Under the pieces are notes generated by a model. The model saw nothing but the letters and a program-made list of their open reading frames with translations, did not search any database and was not told the DNA's origin. The position numbers were made by a program, and so were the translations under genes. Source: Rhodococcus yunnanensis NBRC 103083 (GTDB lineage: Bacteria > Actinomycetota > Actinomycetes > Mycobacteriales > Mycobacteriaceae). Taken from it: a stretch of 64,000 nt of DNA. The stretch lies in contig NZ_BCXH01000012.1 of NCBI RefSeq assembly GCF_001895005.1, positions 124,001 through 188,000 of the forward strand, written 5' to 3'. Every line of letters begins with the position of its first letter. Positions within the stretch are counted from its first letter, which is position 1. Shown in pieces: positions 38,813-47,712 of this stretch.

Positions 38813-38855
38813 GGGCGGGGCGGCTTTGGGCACAGGGCGGGGCGGCTTTGGGCAC
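38813..38855. repeat. 22-bp tandem duplication after the phospholipase gene
   Basis: GGGCGGGGCGGCTTTGGGCA plus one base occurs at 38813-38833 and again at 38835-38855, period 22. It follows the phospholipase stop directly. The rest of the 215-base gap holds the promoter region of the HNH gene. Confidence 0.8.
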
Positions 38856-38953
38856 GGCGTGCGAAACATGCGATCCACCTTCTTCGATTCTGTCGGTGGC
38901 GTGGTGTATGGCGTCACGTGATCTCTAATTTGTTGCAGTGCAGCACTTTTCCG

Positions 38954-38997
38954 TTGACATTACTCCAGGAGTTCGATAAACTCGAACATACATTCGA
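38954..38997 (+). promoter_or_regulatory. Promoter with overlapping SOS (LexA-type) box
   Basis: TTGACA at 38954-38959 and TAAACT at 38977-38982 are separated by 17 bases. The 16-mer TCGAACATACATTCGA at 38982-38997 begins at the end of the -10 element. It matches the actinobacterial SOS box TCGAAC-N4-GTTCGA at 11 of 12 defined bases. GTTCGA at 38971-38976 gives an extra outward-facing half-site. The DUF222/HNH gene starts 25 bases later. Confidence 0.65.
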
Positions 38998-39021
38998 CTG
39001 AGATGTAGCCGGGGGGCACGA

Positions 39022-41349
39022 ATGGCGGAGACCAGCACTATTAGACGCAGCACCACTAAACGCAGCACCACTAAACGCAGCACCAGGAATCGCAGGACCG
39101 CGAGGAGCCCATTCGCGATCTATGCCGGTCCGCAGAAGAAGCCTGTCATCGATCAGTCGGTGCTTCAGGAACTTTCCGAGGTCGCGGTTCTCGAGAATCA
39201 GGCGTGTGCGCGCAAAGTAGAACTGGCGGCACAGATCTGGGACTCCTGCATTCATCAGAACGTGCAAGTGGGCGACGTCATCATGGACGCTGGAAACTAT
39301 GCGGCATCGGAGACCGCGAAGGCGCTGTGCTGCTCCAAGAAAGTCGCCGACACGCTTGCCGAGGTGGGGATGGATTTGCGACTCCGACTTCCTGCGGTCA
39401 GGTCGGCCTTCGCCGCAGGTGAACTCGACTACGCCCGAGTTCGTGCCATCTACCGGACGACGGGTGCGCTGTCGGTCGACGCCGCCAACCGCGTCGAAAC
39501 CGAGGTTCTCCATGCTGCTCGGCGGCTGTCTCCCGGCCCACTCGCCACCGAAGTCGCCGCGATAATTCAGCGAACGGCACCAGAGGAGGCAGCTGAGCTC
39601 CGCAAAGATCTCGCCAGTCTCACACGGGTTCGGTACCACGACAGAGACATGATTGCGACGATAGAGGCTGACCTGGAGCCCGCTGACGCTGCGGCATCCT
39701 GGCAGCTCATCACCGAGATGGCTGCCACCCTGTGCCGTCGAGACCCACGTACACGCGGCCAGCGTCTCGCCGCTGCGTACTCGGCCATCATGAGGCGTGA
39801 GGATTACGTGGCGTGCACCTGCGAGGTGGACGAGGACCATCCGTGCACAGCACAGCGCGAATTGCCCGACCGGCGTGCACCACTGACCACGGTGACCCTG
39901 GATCTCGCCACTCTTGTGGGCATGTCCGATCTACCCGGTTACCTCGCGGGGCATGGTCTGATCGATGCCGAGTATGCCCGTGAACTCGCAGCCAACGGAG
40001 ATCTGCAGCTACTTCTCACAGAGGCCAGAAACATTGCGGAGAAACTCGGCATCGTGTTGGTCGACCCTGCGAGTGTGAGCGACGAGCCAGGCGAGGACGC
40101 TGAGGACGCTGAGGACGCTGAGACGAGCGAGAGCACTACGAGCAACGAGGGGCCCAACGCGAGGGCCGGTGAGTCAAACGCCGCCAACGAGGGTCGCGGC
40201 AGCGAGGCTTCGGAGACCGAGACTTCGGAGACTGAAAGCTCGGCGACAGGGCTTTCGGAGGCCGCAAGCTCAGAGGCCGGAGCTTCGGAGGCCGCAAGCT
40301 CAGAGGCCGGAGCTTCGGAGGCCGAAAGCTCGGCGACAGGGGATTCGGAGGCCGAAAGCTCGGAGGCCGGAGCTTCGGGCAGCCAAGGCTCCGCTGCCGG
40401 CAGCGGAGCGCATCTGACATTCCATCCGCTGGGCCGGGGACGACGCAGGCGTGGAATGACGCTTCCGAGGCGCACTGAGACGAAAAAGCCAACGCAGCAG
40501 ACACATACAGCGGGTGCTCAGGCGAACGAGGGCCAGTATCGGGGGTCGTACACGTTGATCGCTGCGCTCGAGCAGGCAATCAGCGCCAATCCCGGACTGG
40601 GCGTCGCACTGTATCCCGATGGCCATGGAGGTTTCGTCGAACCACCAGCGGGCGCACTGCAGTATCGGCCCGGTACAGAACTCGCGGAGTGCGTACGTCA
40701 TCGCGATCGGACGTGCCGTCACCCCGGGTGCGATGTTCCAGCGGCCAGCTGCGAGATCGACCATGTAGTGCCCTTCCTCCATCGTGATCCGGTGCGAGGG
40801 GGTTGGACCGTGCTCACCAATCTTCACTGCCTGTGCAAATACCACCACATGCTGAAAACGATGGGAGTGTGGACGCCGAGCATGTTGGCCGGTGGAGTCG
40901 ACTACTGGAAGTCCAGCTCGGGCACTACTGCCGTCACGCTACCTGGAGGCACTGTGGGGTCGATCGATTTCGCCGAAGCATCACTGCTCCCGCACATTCC
41001 ACGCAAACGTAGACCGCAGAGCGGCACCGAAACGGACGCCACAGAAAAGGCCGATACTGTGCTAACCGGCAACCAGGGCCCGACCGGTAGCGCGCCGACC
41101 AGTAGCGGCACGGACGCTACTGCACCGACCGATGACGCGCCGACCGGTAGCGGCACGGACGCTACTGCGCCGACCGATGACGCGCCGACCAGTAGCGGCA
41201 AGGACGCTACTGCGCCGACCGATGGCGGCACGGACGCTGCTGCGACAACCGATACTGCGCCGACCGCTACCGCTCCGGAGGATGGTGCGGCCGACATCCC
41301 AGGCGGGCGAAGCGAGCACGAGGATGCCGATGACCCAGCGCCCTTCTGA
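39022..41349 (+). CDS. DUF222 / HNH endonuclease-like protein (13E12 family) with repeat inserts
   Basis: 775 residues, longer than the usual 400-500. Order: a basic N-terminal tail with repeated RSTTKRSTTKRS; a DUF222 domain at about residues 45-355 (GPQKKPVIDQSVLQELSEVA to LGIVLVDPASV); a low-complexity acidic Ser/Glu/Ala insert at about 355-455; an HNH domain at about 545-625 with CRHPGCDVPAASCEIDHVVPF and NLHCLCKYHHMLKT (zinc cysteines and HNH residues intact); and a Thr/Asp/Ala-rich repeat tail. The family is a mobile-like multicopy group in mycobacteria and rhodococci. The biochemical activity is not proven. GGGGGG precedes the ATG, and an SOS-type promoter lies upstream. Confidence 0.85.
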   Translation: MAETSTIRRSTTKRSTTKRSTRNRRTARSPFAIYAGPQKKPVIDQSVLQELSEVAVLENQACARKVELAAQIWDSCIHQNVQVGDVIMDAGNYAASETAKALCCSKKVADTLAEVGMDLRLRLPAVRSAFAAGELDYARVRAIYRTTGALSVDAANRVETEVLHAARRLSPGPLATEVAAIIQRTAPEEAAELRKDLASLTRVRYHDRDMIATIEADLEPADAAASWQLITEMAATLCRRDPRTRGQRLAAAYSAIMRREDYVACTCEVDEDHPCTAQRELPDRRAPLTTVTLDLATLVGMSDLPGYLAGHGLIDAEYARELAANGDLQLLLTEARNIAEKLGIVLVDPASVSDEPGEDAEDAEDAETSESTTSNEGPNARAGESNAANEGRGSEASETETSETESSATGLSEAASSEAGASEAASSEAGASEAESSATGDSEAESSEAGASGSQGSAAGSGAHLTFHPLGRGRRRRGMTLPRRTETKKPTQQTHTAGAQANEGQYRGSYTLIAALEQAISANPGLGVALYPDGHGGFVEPPAGALQYRPGTELAECVRHRDRTCRHPGCDVPAASCEIDHVVPFLHRDPVRGGWTVLTNLHCLCKYHHMLKTMGVWTPSMLAGGVDYWKSSSGTTAVTLPGGTVGSIDFAEASLLPHIPRKRRPQSGTETDATEKADTVLTGNQGPTGSAPTSSGTDATAPTDDAPTGSGTDATAPTDDAPTSSGKDATAPTDGGTDAAATTDTAPTATAPEDGAADIPGGRSEHEDADDPAPF
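40231..40380 (+). repeat. 30-bp minisatellite inside the DUF222/HNH gene
   Basis: Five consecutive 30-base units (40231, 40261, 40291, 40321, 40351) each end in TCGGAG or a close variant and encode ten residues of the type ASSEAGASEA or ESSATGDSEA. Units two and three are identical. The period is a multiple of three, so copy changes keep the frame. It forms the linker between the DUF222 and HNH domains. Confidence 0.9.
41092..41226 (+). repeat. 45-bp minisatellite in the C-terminal tail of the HNH gene
   Basis: Three units start at 41092, 41137 and 41182 with GCGCCGACC and encode the 15-residue pattern APTSSGTDATAPTDD with small changes. A degenerate copy continues after 41226. It is in frame and makes a disordered acidic tail. 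Confidence 0.85.
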
Positions 41350-41505
41350 CATGACCCCGAACTCGTACCCGACGGCAACAGCGACAGGAGTCTGCGTGCA
41401 CCAACCGTGCCCTGTGGCCGAGGCAGGCGTGAGACGCAGCACGAGGCACGAAGCGAGCCACGAAGCGAGACACGGGTGGACTCATCGGGTGTGCAGCCGG
41501 TGAGT

Positions 41506-43548
41506 TCAGCCTGTGTAGCCGCTCATGTCGTAGACCGTGACACCGTCGACGGTCGTGGCCGTGAAGTTCGCTGCCACCCAGGAAGCGATCTCCGAAGAAG
41601 TACTGTCGGACTCGCCTCCCATACTGCCGCCCTGGCCACCGGACATACCGCCCTGGCCGCCGGAGATGTAGTACTTGACCTGGTGATTGCTGACGTAGGA
41701 GATGAACTGATCCAACGTCGGGGCAGGGTCACTGCTCCACCCGCCGATCGCTATGACAGCGGTGTCCGTGTCCAATTCGTAGGTCGCGGCGGTCTGCGAA
41801 CCGTTGACCGCCGCCGACCACGTCGTCCCGGCAGACTCGAGCAGGGCATTGACCTCGTCACTGGATTCGGACCCGCCGCCGCCCATGCCGGTCCCCGCGC
41901 CGCCCATCGGCGCCTGGCCATCAGTGGGCGCCTGGCCGTCAGTGGGCGCCTGGCCGTCAGTGGGCGCCTGGCCGGTCGGCATGCCGCCGCCCATATTTCC
42001 GCCGCCCATGCCGGTGTCCGTAACGGCACCGGTCGGTCCGGCAGTGGGGATGGATCCGCCGTGCGCGCTCGCCGAGGTCGCGATGGAATACGAGACCGCG
42101 CCGCCCAGCCCTGCCAAGGATCCGACTATGGCTGCTACGGCTGCGAGCTTTCGGTAGCGACCGGCCGCGAGAATCAGAACCGCAGCGATGACCGTGCCCG
42201 CCAACAGAATCCACTTCAGAGCGGGCAGCCAGTCGGCGTTGCGATGCAAAAGGACCCAGCTCCAGGAACCGGCCGCAACCATCATCGATGCCAATCCGAT
42301 TCTGCCCCAAATGGATCCGCGCTCCTTCCAGAGCGCGTAACCGCCGGTGCCGACGAGACCTGCGATGGCGGGTGCAAGTGCGACGGTGTAGTACGGGTGG
42401 ATCGTCCCGGACATGTAACTGAAGATGAGGGCTGTGACCAGGAACCATCCGCCCCACAGGATCAGCGATGCACGCAGCAGGTCGGTGCGCGGGGCACGCC
42501 TGCGTGCAACGATGCCGAACACGAGAGCAACGAGCGCGGCCGGGATGAGCCACGAGATCTGGATGCCCATCTCACTGCCGAACAACCGGTCAAGCCCGGT
42601 ACTTCCACCGAAGCTGGAACCCGCAGCGCCGCCGCTCATCCCGCCGCCACCGCCAGTACCACCACTACCGCCACCACTGCCGTTGCCGTCGGATCCGAAG
42701 ATGCGACCCAGTCCGTTGTAACCGAGCACCAGATCCATCACCGTGTTGTCGGTGGAACCACCGATGTACGGGCGGGCATCGGCAGGCCACAGTGCGACGG
42801 TCAGCACCCACCAACCTGCACCCGTGATCAGCGCGGCGAACGCGCCGACGAGGTGCAGCAGGCGAGCACGCAGCCGCGCCTGCCCCGCTACGAGGTACGT
42901 CAGACCGAATGCAGGCAACACCAGCAGACCCTGGAGCATCTTGGTGAGAAACGCGAAACCCAGTGCAACACCGGCGAATGCGAGCCACATCGCGGCCCGT
43001 CGGCCTGCCTTGGTCTGCAACGACCGAACCACGAAGTATCCACCGATCGACATCAGCAGAACCAGGAGCGCATCGGGATTGTCGAACTTGAACATCAGTG
43101 CGGCTGCAGGCGTGGCGGCGAGGGCTGCACCTGCCAGCAGGCCCGCGGCAGGAGAGGCGACGCGCTTGACGGCGCCGTACACCGTCGCGACGGCACCGAC
43201 ACCCATCAGGGCTTGCGGCAACAGCAGACTGAAACTGGAGAAGCCGAATATCCGTGCGGACAGTCCCATCATCCATAGCGAGGCCGGCGGCTTGTCGACG
43301 GTGATGAAGTTCGCCGAGTCGAGAGAACCGAAGAACCACGCCGTCCAATCCTTCGAACCCGCCTGCGCTGCAGCGGCATAGAAGGTGTTCGCGTAGCCAC
43401 TGGCAGTGAGGTCCCACAGGTAGAGGACCGCGGTGGCGGCGAGAAGAGCAACGAGCCAGGCTGTGTGGCGATCGAACCCGAAGCGACGAATACGCCGATG
43501 CTTCGGCTGCGGGTCGGCCTGCCGCGGGGGCAGAAGTGTTGTGGTCAC
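41506..43548 (-). CDS. GT39/PMT-like glycosyltransferase family membrane protein (YkcB type)
   Basis: 680 residues with about a dozen membrane helices. The N-terminal part has the PMT/ArnT-like loop GSLDSANFITVDKPPASLWMMGLSARIFG, with the acidic residues for a polyprenyl-phosphate sugar donor, then VASPAAGLLAGAALAATPAAALMFKFDNPDALLVLL. After the last helix comes a glycine-rich extracytoplasmic stretch with APTDGQ repeats and a C-terminal domain (SDEVNALLESAGTTWSAAVNGSQTAATYELDTDTAVIAIGGWSSDPAPTLDQF). It probably transfers a sugar to a cell-envelope acceptor. The acceptor is unknown. The 156-base gap between it and the convergent HNH gene contains only a short CACGAAGCGAG duplication. Confidence 0.83.
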   Translation of the reverse strand: MTTTLLPPRQADPQPKHRRIRRFGFDRHTAWLVALLAATAVLYLWDLTASGYANTFYAAAAQAGSKDWTAWFFGSLDSANFITVDKPPASLWMMGLSARIFGFSSFSLLLPQALMGVGAVATVYGAVKRVASPAAGLLAGAALAATPAAALMFKFDNPDALLVLLMSIGGYFVVRSLQTKAGRRAAMWLAFAGVALGFAFLTKMLQGLLVLPAFGLTYLVAGQARLRARLLHLVGAFAALITGAGWWVLTVALWPADARPYIGGSTDNTVMDLVLGYNGLGRIFGSDGNGSGGGSGGTGGGGGMSGGAAGSSFGGSTGLDRLFGSEMGIQISWLIPAALVALVFGIVARRRAPRTDLLRASLILWGGWFLVTALIFSYMSGTIHPYYTVALAPAIAGLVGTGGYALWKERGSIWGRIGLASMMVAAGSWSWVLLHRNADWLPALKWILLAGTVIAAVLILAAGRYRKLAAVAAIVGSLAGLGGAVSYSIATSASAHGGSIPTAGPTGAVTDTGMGGGNMGGGMPTGQAPTDGQAPTDGQAPTDGQAPMGGAGTGMGGGGSESSDEVNALLESAGTTWSAAVNGSQTAATYELDTDTAVIAIGGWSSDPAPTLDQFISYVSNHQVKYYISGGQGGMSGGQGGSMGGESDSTSSEIASWVAANFTATTVDGVTVYDMSGYTG
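41909..41979 (-). repeat. 18-bp tandem repeat within the glycosyltransferase gene
   Basis: GGCGCCTGGCC recurs at 41909, 41927, 41945 and 41963, a period of 18 bases. On the coding strand it gives four in-frame copies of the hexapeptide APTDGQ (the last ending in MGG), in the linker between membrane core and C-terminal domain. Confidence 0.9.
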
Positions 43549-43639
43549 GGTGGTCCTCCATCGAAGATGTCGAGTACCACGGTGACCCCGCGAGCCGCGC
43601 CTACCCTGGGAGCACGCTCGAGACTTCCTGTGAACGGAT

Positions 43640-44020
43640 CTAGATGCCGTCCAGCGGTGTCGTCACGGCGATGCGGCGTCGACCCTCCATATCGACGACC
43701 ACCTGGTAGGCGTTCCGCTCGGTTCCGACGGGCTCACCTGCGTCGTCGAGATTCTCGAGCACCAGATGACCCACCCAGATACCGCCGACCTCGATCTCGG
43801 TCACGATGTCCTTCGCACGAACACTCTCGATACCGCGAGACCGATAGAAATCCTGCCCCTGCGTGAAGAAATCACGCGTCTGGTGAGGATCGGTGACGGC
43901 CATGCAGCCTCGCGGCGACACCGCCAGCGCAGGATAGTTGTAGATTTCGGCCAGTCCGTCGATGTCGCCGTCGGACAGGTAGCCGGTGTACCTGGCAAAG
44001 AAACCCTCGATTGTTTCCAT
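43640..44020 (-). CDS. NTF2-like / SnoaL-like family protein
   Basis: 126 residues from METIEGFFARYTGYLSDGDIDGLAEIYNYPALAVSPRG, the cone-shaped NTF2-like fold of about 125 residues, ending VVVDMEGRRRIAVTTPLDGI. These folds include isomerases, small hydrolases and ligand-binding subunits; no catalytic set can be named here. The GTG at 44029 is an alternative start three codons upstream. It stands between the glycosyltransferase and an MFS exporter on the same strand with no overlap. Confidence 0.7.
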   Translation of the reverse strand: METIEGFFARYTGYLSDGDIDGLAEIYNYPALAVSPRGCMAVTDPHQTRDFFTQGQDFYRSRGIESVRAKDIVTEIEVGGIWVGHLVLENLDDAGEPVGTERNAYQVVVDMEGRRRIAVTTPLDGI

Positions 44021-44047
44021 GCCAGGCACACTACGACGCCAGGCAGG

Positions 44048-45769
44048 CTACTGCTTGTCGCCCGGCGTGCTGTCCGACTCGGCTGCCGTCGCTGCGGCCG
44101 CAGCTTCCTCCTCGCGCTCCTGCTGCGCCGCCGCAAGTCCGGACATCGTCCGCAGCGGGACCTCCTTGACGAACAGAACCAACACGAATCCGATGACCAG
44201 CAGTATCGCCACGGCAAGGAACACGTAGTCCATCGCGTCGGAGAATCCGATTCGGAACGGCTCCGCCAGAGCGGATTCGAGCTTCTGGATGAACGACGTG
44301 TCGACGAGTGCGCTTCCCGCGATGGACGGATCTCCCGCGACGATCGCGTTCGCGAAGCCACTCTCGAGCGGATCCGCACTGCCGGCGGCGGTCTTGACCG
44401 CCTCCTGGAACGCCGGATCGGTACTGGCCTCTACCAGTGCGTCCCCCGTTTTGGGCGCGAGCTGGGTGAACAGCATCGACACGAACACCGCAACTCCGAG
44501 CGTTGCACCGATCTGCCGGAAGAACGTTGCCGCGGACGTCGAGACACCCATGTCCTTCGGCGGCATCGCGTTCTGAATCGCCAGGGTCAGGGGCTGCATC
44601 ATCGAGCCGACACCCAAGCCGAACAACGCCATCACGAGCATCGTCTGCCACAGCGGGGTATCCGCGTGCACGTAGTGGAACAGGAACATCGCCAGCGCCA
44701 TGGCCGCTGTTCCGCACACCGGGAAGATCTTGTAGCGGCCGGTCTTCGAGATGATGCGCCCGGACACGATCGAGCTGATCATCAACGACCCGACGAGGGG
44801 AAGCGTCTGATAACCGGCAAGCGTGGGCGACGACCCCTTCACGACCTGCAAGTACTGCGGCAGAAGTGAGATGCCGCCGAACATCGCCGCACCCGAGATG
44901 ACGCTGACCGCGATGCAGAGAGAGAACAACGAGTTGCGGAAGAACCGCATCGGGATCAAGGCGTCGTCGCCCATCTTGATCTCGGCCAACACGAAGGCCA
45001 CGAGCCCGAGAATGCCGATCGCGAAGAACGTCAGCGCCCGCGGCGAAGACCAACCCCAGACTCGACCCTGCTCGGCGACGATGAGCAGCGGAACCAGCCC
45101 CACCGTCAGCAATGCCGCACCCCACCAGTCGATGCGGGCTTCCCGGCGATTGACCGGCAGATTGAGCACCCGCCACACCACCACCAGCGCGATGATTCCC
45201 AGGGGGACGTTGATGTAGAACACCCAGCGCCAGCCGGTGACACCCAGGATCGACGACTGCCCGGCGAGCAGTCCGCCGATGACCGGCCCCAACACGCTGG
45301 ACGTACCGAAGACGGCGAGGAAGTAGCTCTGGTACTTGGCACGCTCACGCGGGGGCACGATGTCACCGATGATCGCCAACGCCATCGACATCAGTCCGCC
45401 TGCCCCGAGGCCCTGCACGGCGCGATAGGCGGCGAGCTCGTACATCGACGTCGCGATGCCGCACAGCATCGACCCGATCACGAAGATGGAGATCGCGGCC
45501 ATGAAGAAGGGTTTGCGTCCGTACAGGTCGGACAGCTTCCCGTACAGCGGAGTCGAGATCGTCGAGGTGATCAGGTAGGCCGTGGTGACCCACGCGAGAA
45601 TCGAGAACCCGTCGAGGTCGTCCGCAATCGTGCGTACCGACGTCGCCACGATCGTCTGATCGAGAGCCGCGAGAAACATGCCGACCATCAGGCCGGAGAG
45701 AATCGTCAGAATCTCCCGATGGGAGTACTCACCCGGAGTGGGCTGTGTCACTTCTTCTTTGCTTACCAC
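44048..45769 (-). CDS. MFS multidrug exporter, DHA2 (EmrB/QacA) family
   Basis: 573 residues, about 14 membrane helices. Motif A is GKLSDLYGRKPFF after helix two, motif C-like GPVIGGLLAG occurs in helix five with an arginine-rich approach (YRAVQGLGAGGLMSMALAIIGDIVPPRERAKYQ), and motif D1-like LDQTIVATSVRTIADDL is in helix one. It is a proton-driven exporter of lipophilic or cationic compounds. The C-terminal tail is acidic and alanine-rich. The GTG start at 45769 has a short inverted repeat about 25 bases upstream. Confidence 0.9.
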   Translation of the reverse strand: MVSKEEVTQPTPGEYSHREILTILSGLMVGMFLAALDQTIVATSVRTIADDLDGFSILAWVTTAYLITSTISTPLYGKLSDLYGRKPFFMAAISIFVIGSMLCGIATSMYELAAYRAVQGLGAGGLMSMALAIIGDIVPPRERAKYQSYFLAVFGTSSVLGPVIGGLLAGQSSILGVTGWRWVFYINVPLGIIALVVVWRVLNLPVNRREARIDWWGAALLTVGLVPLLIVAEQGRVWGWSSPRALTFFAIGILGLVAFVLAEIKMGDDALIPMRFFRNSLFSLCIAVSVISGAAMFGGISLLPQYLQVVKGSSPTLAGYQTLPLVGSLMISSIVSGRIISKTGRYKIFPVCGTAAMALAMFLFHYVHADTPLWQTMLVMALFGLGVGSMMQPLTLAIQNAMPPKDMGVSTSAATFFRQIGATLGVAVFVSMLFTQLAPKTGDALVEASTDPAFQEAVKTAAGSADPLESGFANAIVAGDPSIAGSALVDTSFIQKLESALAEPFRIGFSDAMDYVFLAVAILLVIGFVLVLFVKEVPLRTMSGLAAAQQEREEEAAAAATAAESDSTPGDKQ

Positions 45770-45792
45770 CGCTTGGTCACACCTTTACGATA

Positions 45793-45807
45793 TGTTTGCT
45801 TGCAACA
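45793..45807. promoter_or_regulatory. Imperfect palindrome upstream of the DHA2 exporter
   Basis: TGTTTGCTTGCAACA has matched TGTT/AACA ends and GC pairs with one mismatch in each arm. It lies in the 95-base gap upstream of the exporter start and could bind a MarR- or TetR-type regulator. None is encoded next to it. Confidence 0.3.
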
Positions 45808-45864
45808 CACAACTAATTTGGGACCACCAGCATGCACTGGCCCCACACAGAATGCAAAGCAGCG

Positions 45865-47151
45865 TCAGCGGTCGCGGAATCGTTGAAGGATCTCACGCAT
45901 CGTGTGCGGATAGATGCCCTCGGCGGCGAGCTGCTTGCGGGTCGAACGCCGGGTCAGCAACACCCCGGTGATCGCGACGGCCCAGACCGGATACTGCGCA
46001 AGGAATGCCACCCGGAACGCGTCGAACGTGTATCCACCGAGCGCCTGGAGAATCCAACCGATCGACGCGATCACGAGCAACGACGCCAGGAACCCGCCGA
46101 TATTGACCATTCCCTGGGCGGTGCCGAGATTGGCGCTCGGATTGAACGTGCGCGCGTAGTCGAACCCGATGACTGAGCCCGGACCACCGACCGAGATCAC
46201 GACGACGAGCATCACCAGCAGCCACAGCGGGGCCGGGCCGGGAAGCGCGAGCACGATCGCCCACATGACGGCATTGCTGATCATGATCGCCAGCACCATC
46301 CACGACCGGCGCATCGGATAACGGCCGGTCAGCACTCCGAGACCGATCCCCGAGACCACCGCCGACACCACCGAAATGGACAGCAATGCACCCGCCGTCG
46401 ACGCGGACAGGCCCTGGCCGGAGGTCAGGTACGGGATTCCCCACAGCAGCGCGAACACCGTGATCGAGAACTGTGTGCCCATGTGGCTGAAGAATCCGAG
46501 CCGTGTACCCGGCCGCTTCCACACCTGGCCGATCGTCGCGATCGTCTCCCGCAACGACGTCTTCGGTTCGATCACCTCGGTGCCGGCAGGCGCATCTCGA
46601 ATCAGTGCGAGCGCAAGCACGAACGCGACGAGACCGAGCGAAGCAGCACTGCCGAACGCGAACGTCCACCCCGGTCCGTTGAGCAGCATCAGGAACGGCA
46701 CCGCAGACAGGATCTGACCCATCTGCCCGAGCAGACCCGTCAACTGCGAGACGATCGGAACCCGGCGCGGCGGAAACCATCGCGGCACCAGCCTCAACAC
46801 CGAAATGAACGTCAACGCGTCGCCGACACCGACGAGCGCCCTGGCCGCGACCGCCACCGGAAGCGACTCCGTCACCGCAAGCGTGACCTGCGCGATGGTC
46901 ATCAGAAGCGCACCGAGCGCGATCATCTTGCGCGAGCCGACACGGTCCAGAACCACACCCGACGGGATCTGCATCGCGGCATAGACGACGACCTGCAGAA
47001 CCACGAACGACGACAGCAACGCCGGGCTCACCGAGAATCGATCTGCCGCATCGAGACCTGCGACGCCGAACGCGGTGCGGTGTAGAACTCCGACGATGTA
47101 GGCAAAAACGCCGACGCCCCACACCACCCACACAGTTCTCACTGGGAACAT
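45865..47151 (-). CDS. Major facilitator superfamily transporter
   Basis: 428 residues, 12 helices. Begins [39 protein letters not shown], with [25 protein letters not shown] (motif A form) and [26 protein letters not shown]. The pattern is that of the nitrate/nitrite-porter or ACS-like part of the superfamily; the substrate is unknown. An open frame beyond 47151 overlaps aroQ and is not real; GTG at 47142 is a possible shorter start. It is divergent from aroQ with 66 bases between starts. Confidence 0.85.
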   Translation of the reverse strand: MFPVRTVWVVWGVGVFAYIVGVLHRTAFGVAGLDAADRFSVSPALLSSFVVLQVVVYAAMQIPSGVVLDRVGSRKMIALGALLMTIAQVTLAVTESLPVAVAARALVGVGDALTFISVLRLVPRWFPPRRVPIVSQLTGLLGQMGQILSAVPFLMLLNGPGWTFAFGSAASLGLVAFVLALALIRDAPAGTEVIEPKTSLRETIATIGQVWKRPGTRLGFFSHMGTQFSITVFALLWGIPYLTSGQGLSASTAGALLSISVVSAVVSGIGLGVLTGRYPMRRSWMVLAIMISNAVMWAIVLALPGPAPLWLLVMLVVVISVGGPGSVIGFDYARTFNPSANLGTAQGMVNIGGFLASLLVIASIGWILQALGGYTFDAFRVAFLAQYPVWAVAITGVLLTRRSTRKQLAAEGIYPHTMREILQRFRDR

Positions 47152-47217
47152 TGTGCCGGGTGTGCTGTGGAAGGATCGAATTCGGCGGCAGCGATAGCGA
47201 CGAAAGTGAGCAACGAC

Positions 47218-47652
47218 ATGGCTGGTCCCATCTGGGTGCTCAACGGACCGAACCTGAACATGCTCGGCACCCGTCAGCCCGAGGTGTACGGCCACGACAC
47301 GCTCGCCGACGTCGTCGCGCTGTGCGAGAAGACCGCCTCGTTGCACGGCCGGACCATCCGCGCGGAACAGTCCAACCACGAGGGCCAGCTGATCGACTGG
47401 ATCCACGAGGCACGTGGACATGCGTCGGGAATCGTCATCAATCCCGGTGGCCTCACCCACACATCCGTCGCCCTGCGCGACGCCCTCGTCATCCCCGAGG
47501 TACCGATCATCGAGGTACACATCAGCAACGTTCACGCCCGCGAGGAGTTCCGCCACCACTCCTTCGTCTCCCCCATCGCCAGCGGCGTCATCGCCGGGCT
47601 CGGTATCGCGGGATACGGCTTCGCCGTGGAACGGATCGTCGCTCTTACGTAG
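47218..47652 (+). CDS. aroQ: 3-dehydroquinate dehydratase, type II
   Basis: Third step of the shikimate pathway. 144 residues. [17 protein letters not shown] contains the catalytic loop arginine and tyrosine, [16 protein letters not shown] is the family helix, [16 protein letters not shown] the substrate site and [20 protein letters not shown] carries the catalytic histidine. It is a dodecameric cytosolic enzyme. It stands apart from other aro genes. GTG at 47206 would add four residues. Confidence 0.95.
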   Translation: MAGPIWVLNGPNLNMLGTRQPEVYGHDTLADVVALCEKTASLHGRTIRAEQSNHEGQLIDWIHEARGHASGIVINPGGLTHTSVALRDALVIPEVPIIEVHISNVHAREEFRHHSFVSPIASGVIAGLGIAGYGFAVERIVALT

Positions 47653-47712
47653 CGCTCAGGTTCACCCTCCTATGCTGGCACTGGACTTCGTCGGCGAGAA
47701 ATGGGAACCACG

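Noticed and set aside
39022..41349. Insertion sequence or transposase around the HNH gene
   Set aside because: No terminal inverted repeats or target duplication found, and the protein is DUF222/HNH, not a transposase.
41407..43278. 623-codon plus-strand open frame
   Set aside because: Antisense to the glycosyltransferase gene, low-complexity composition and no recognisable domain.
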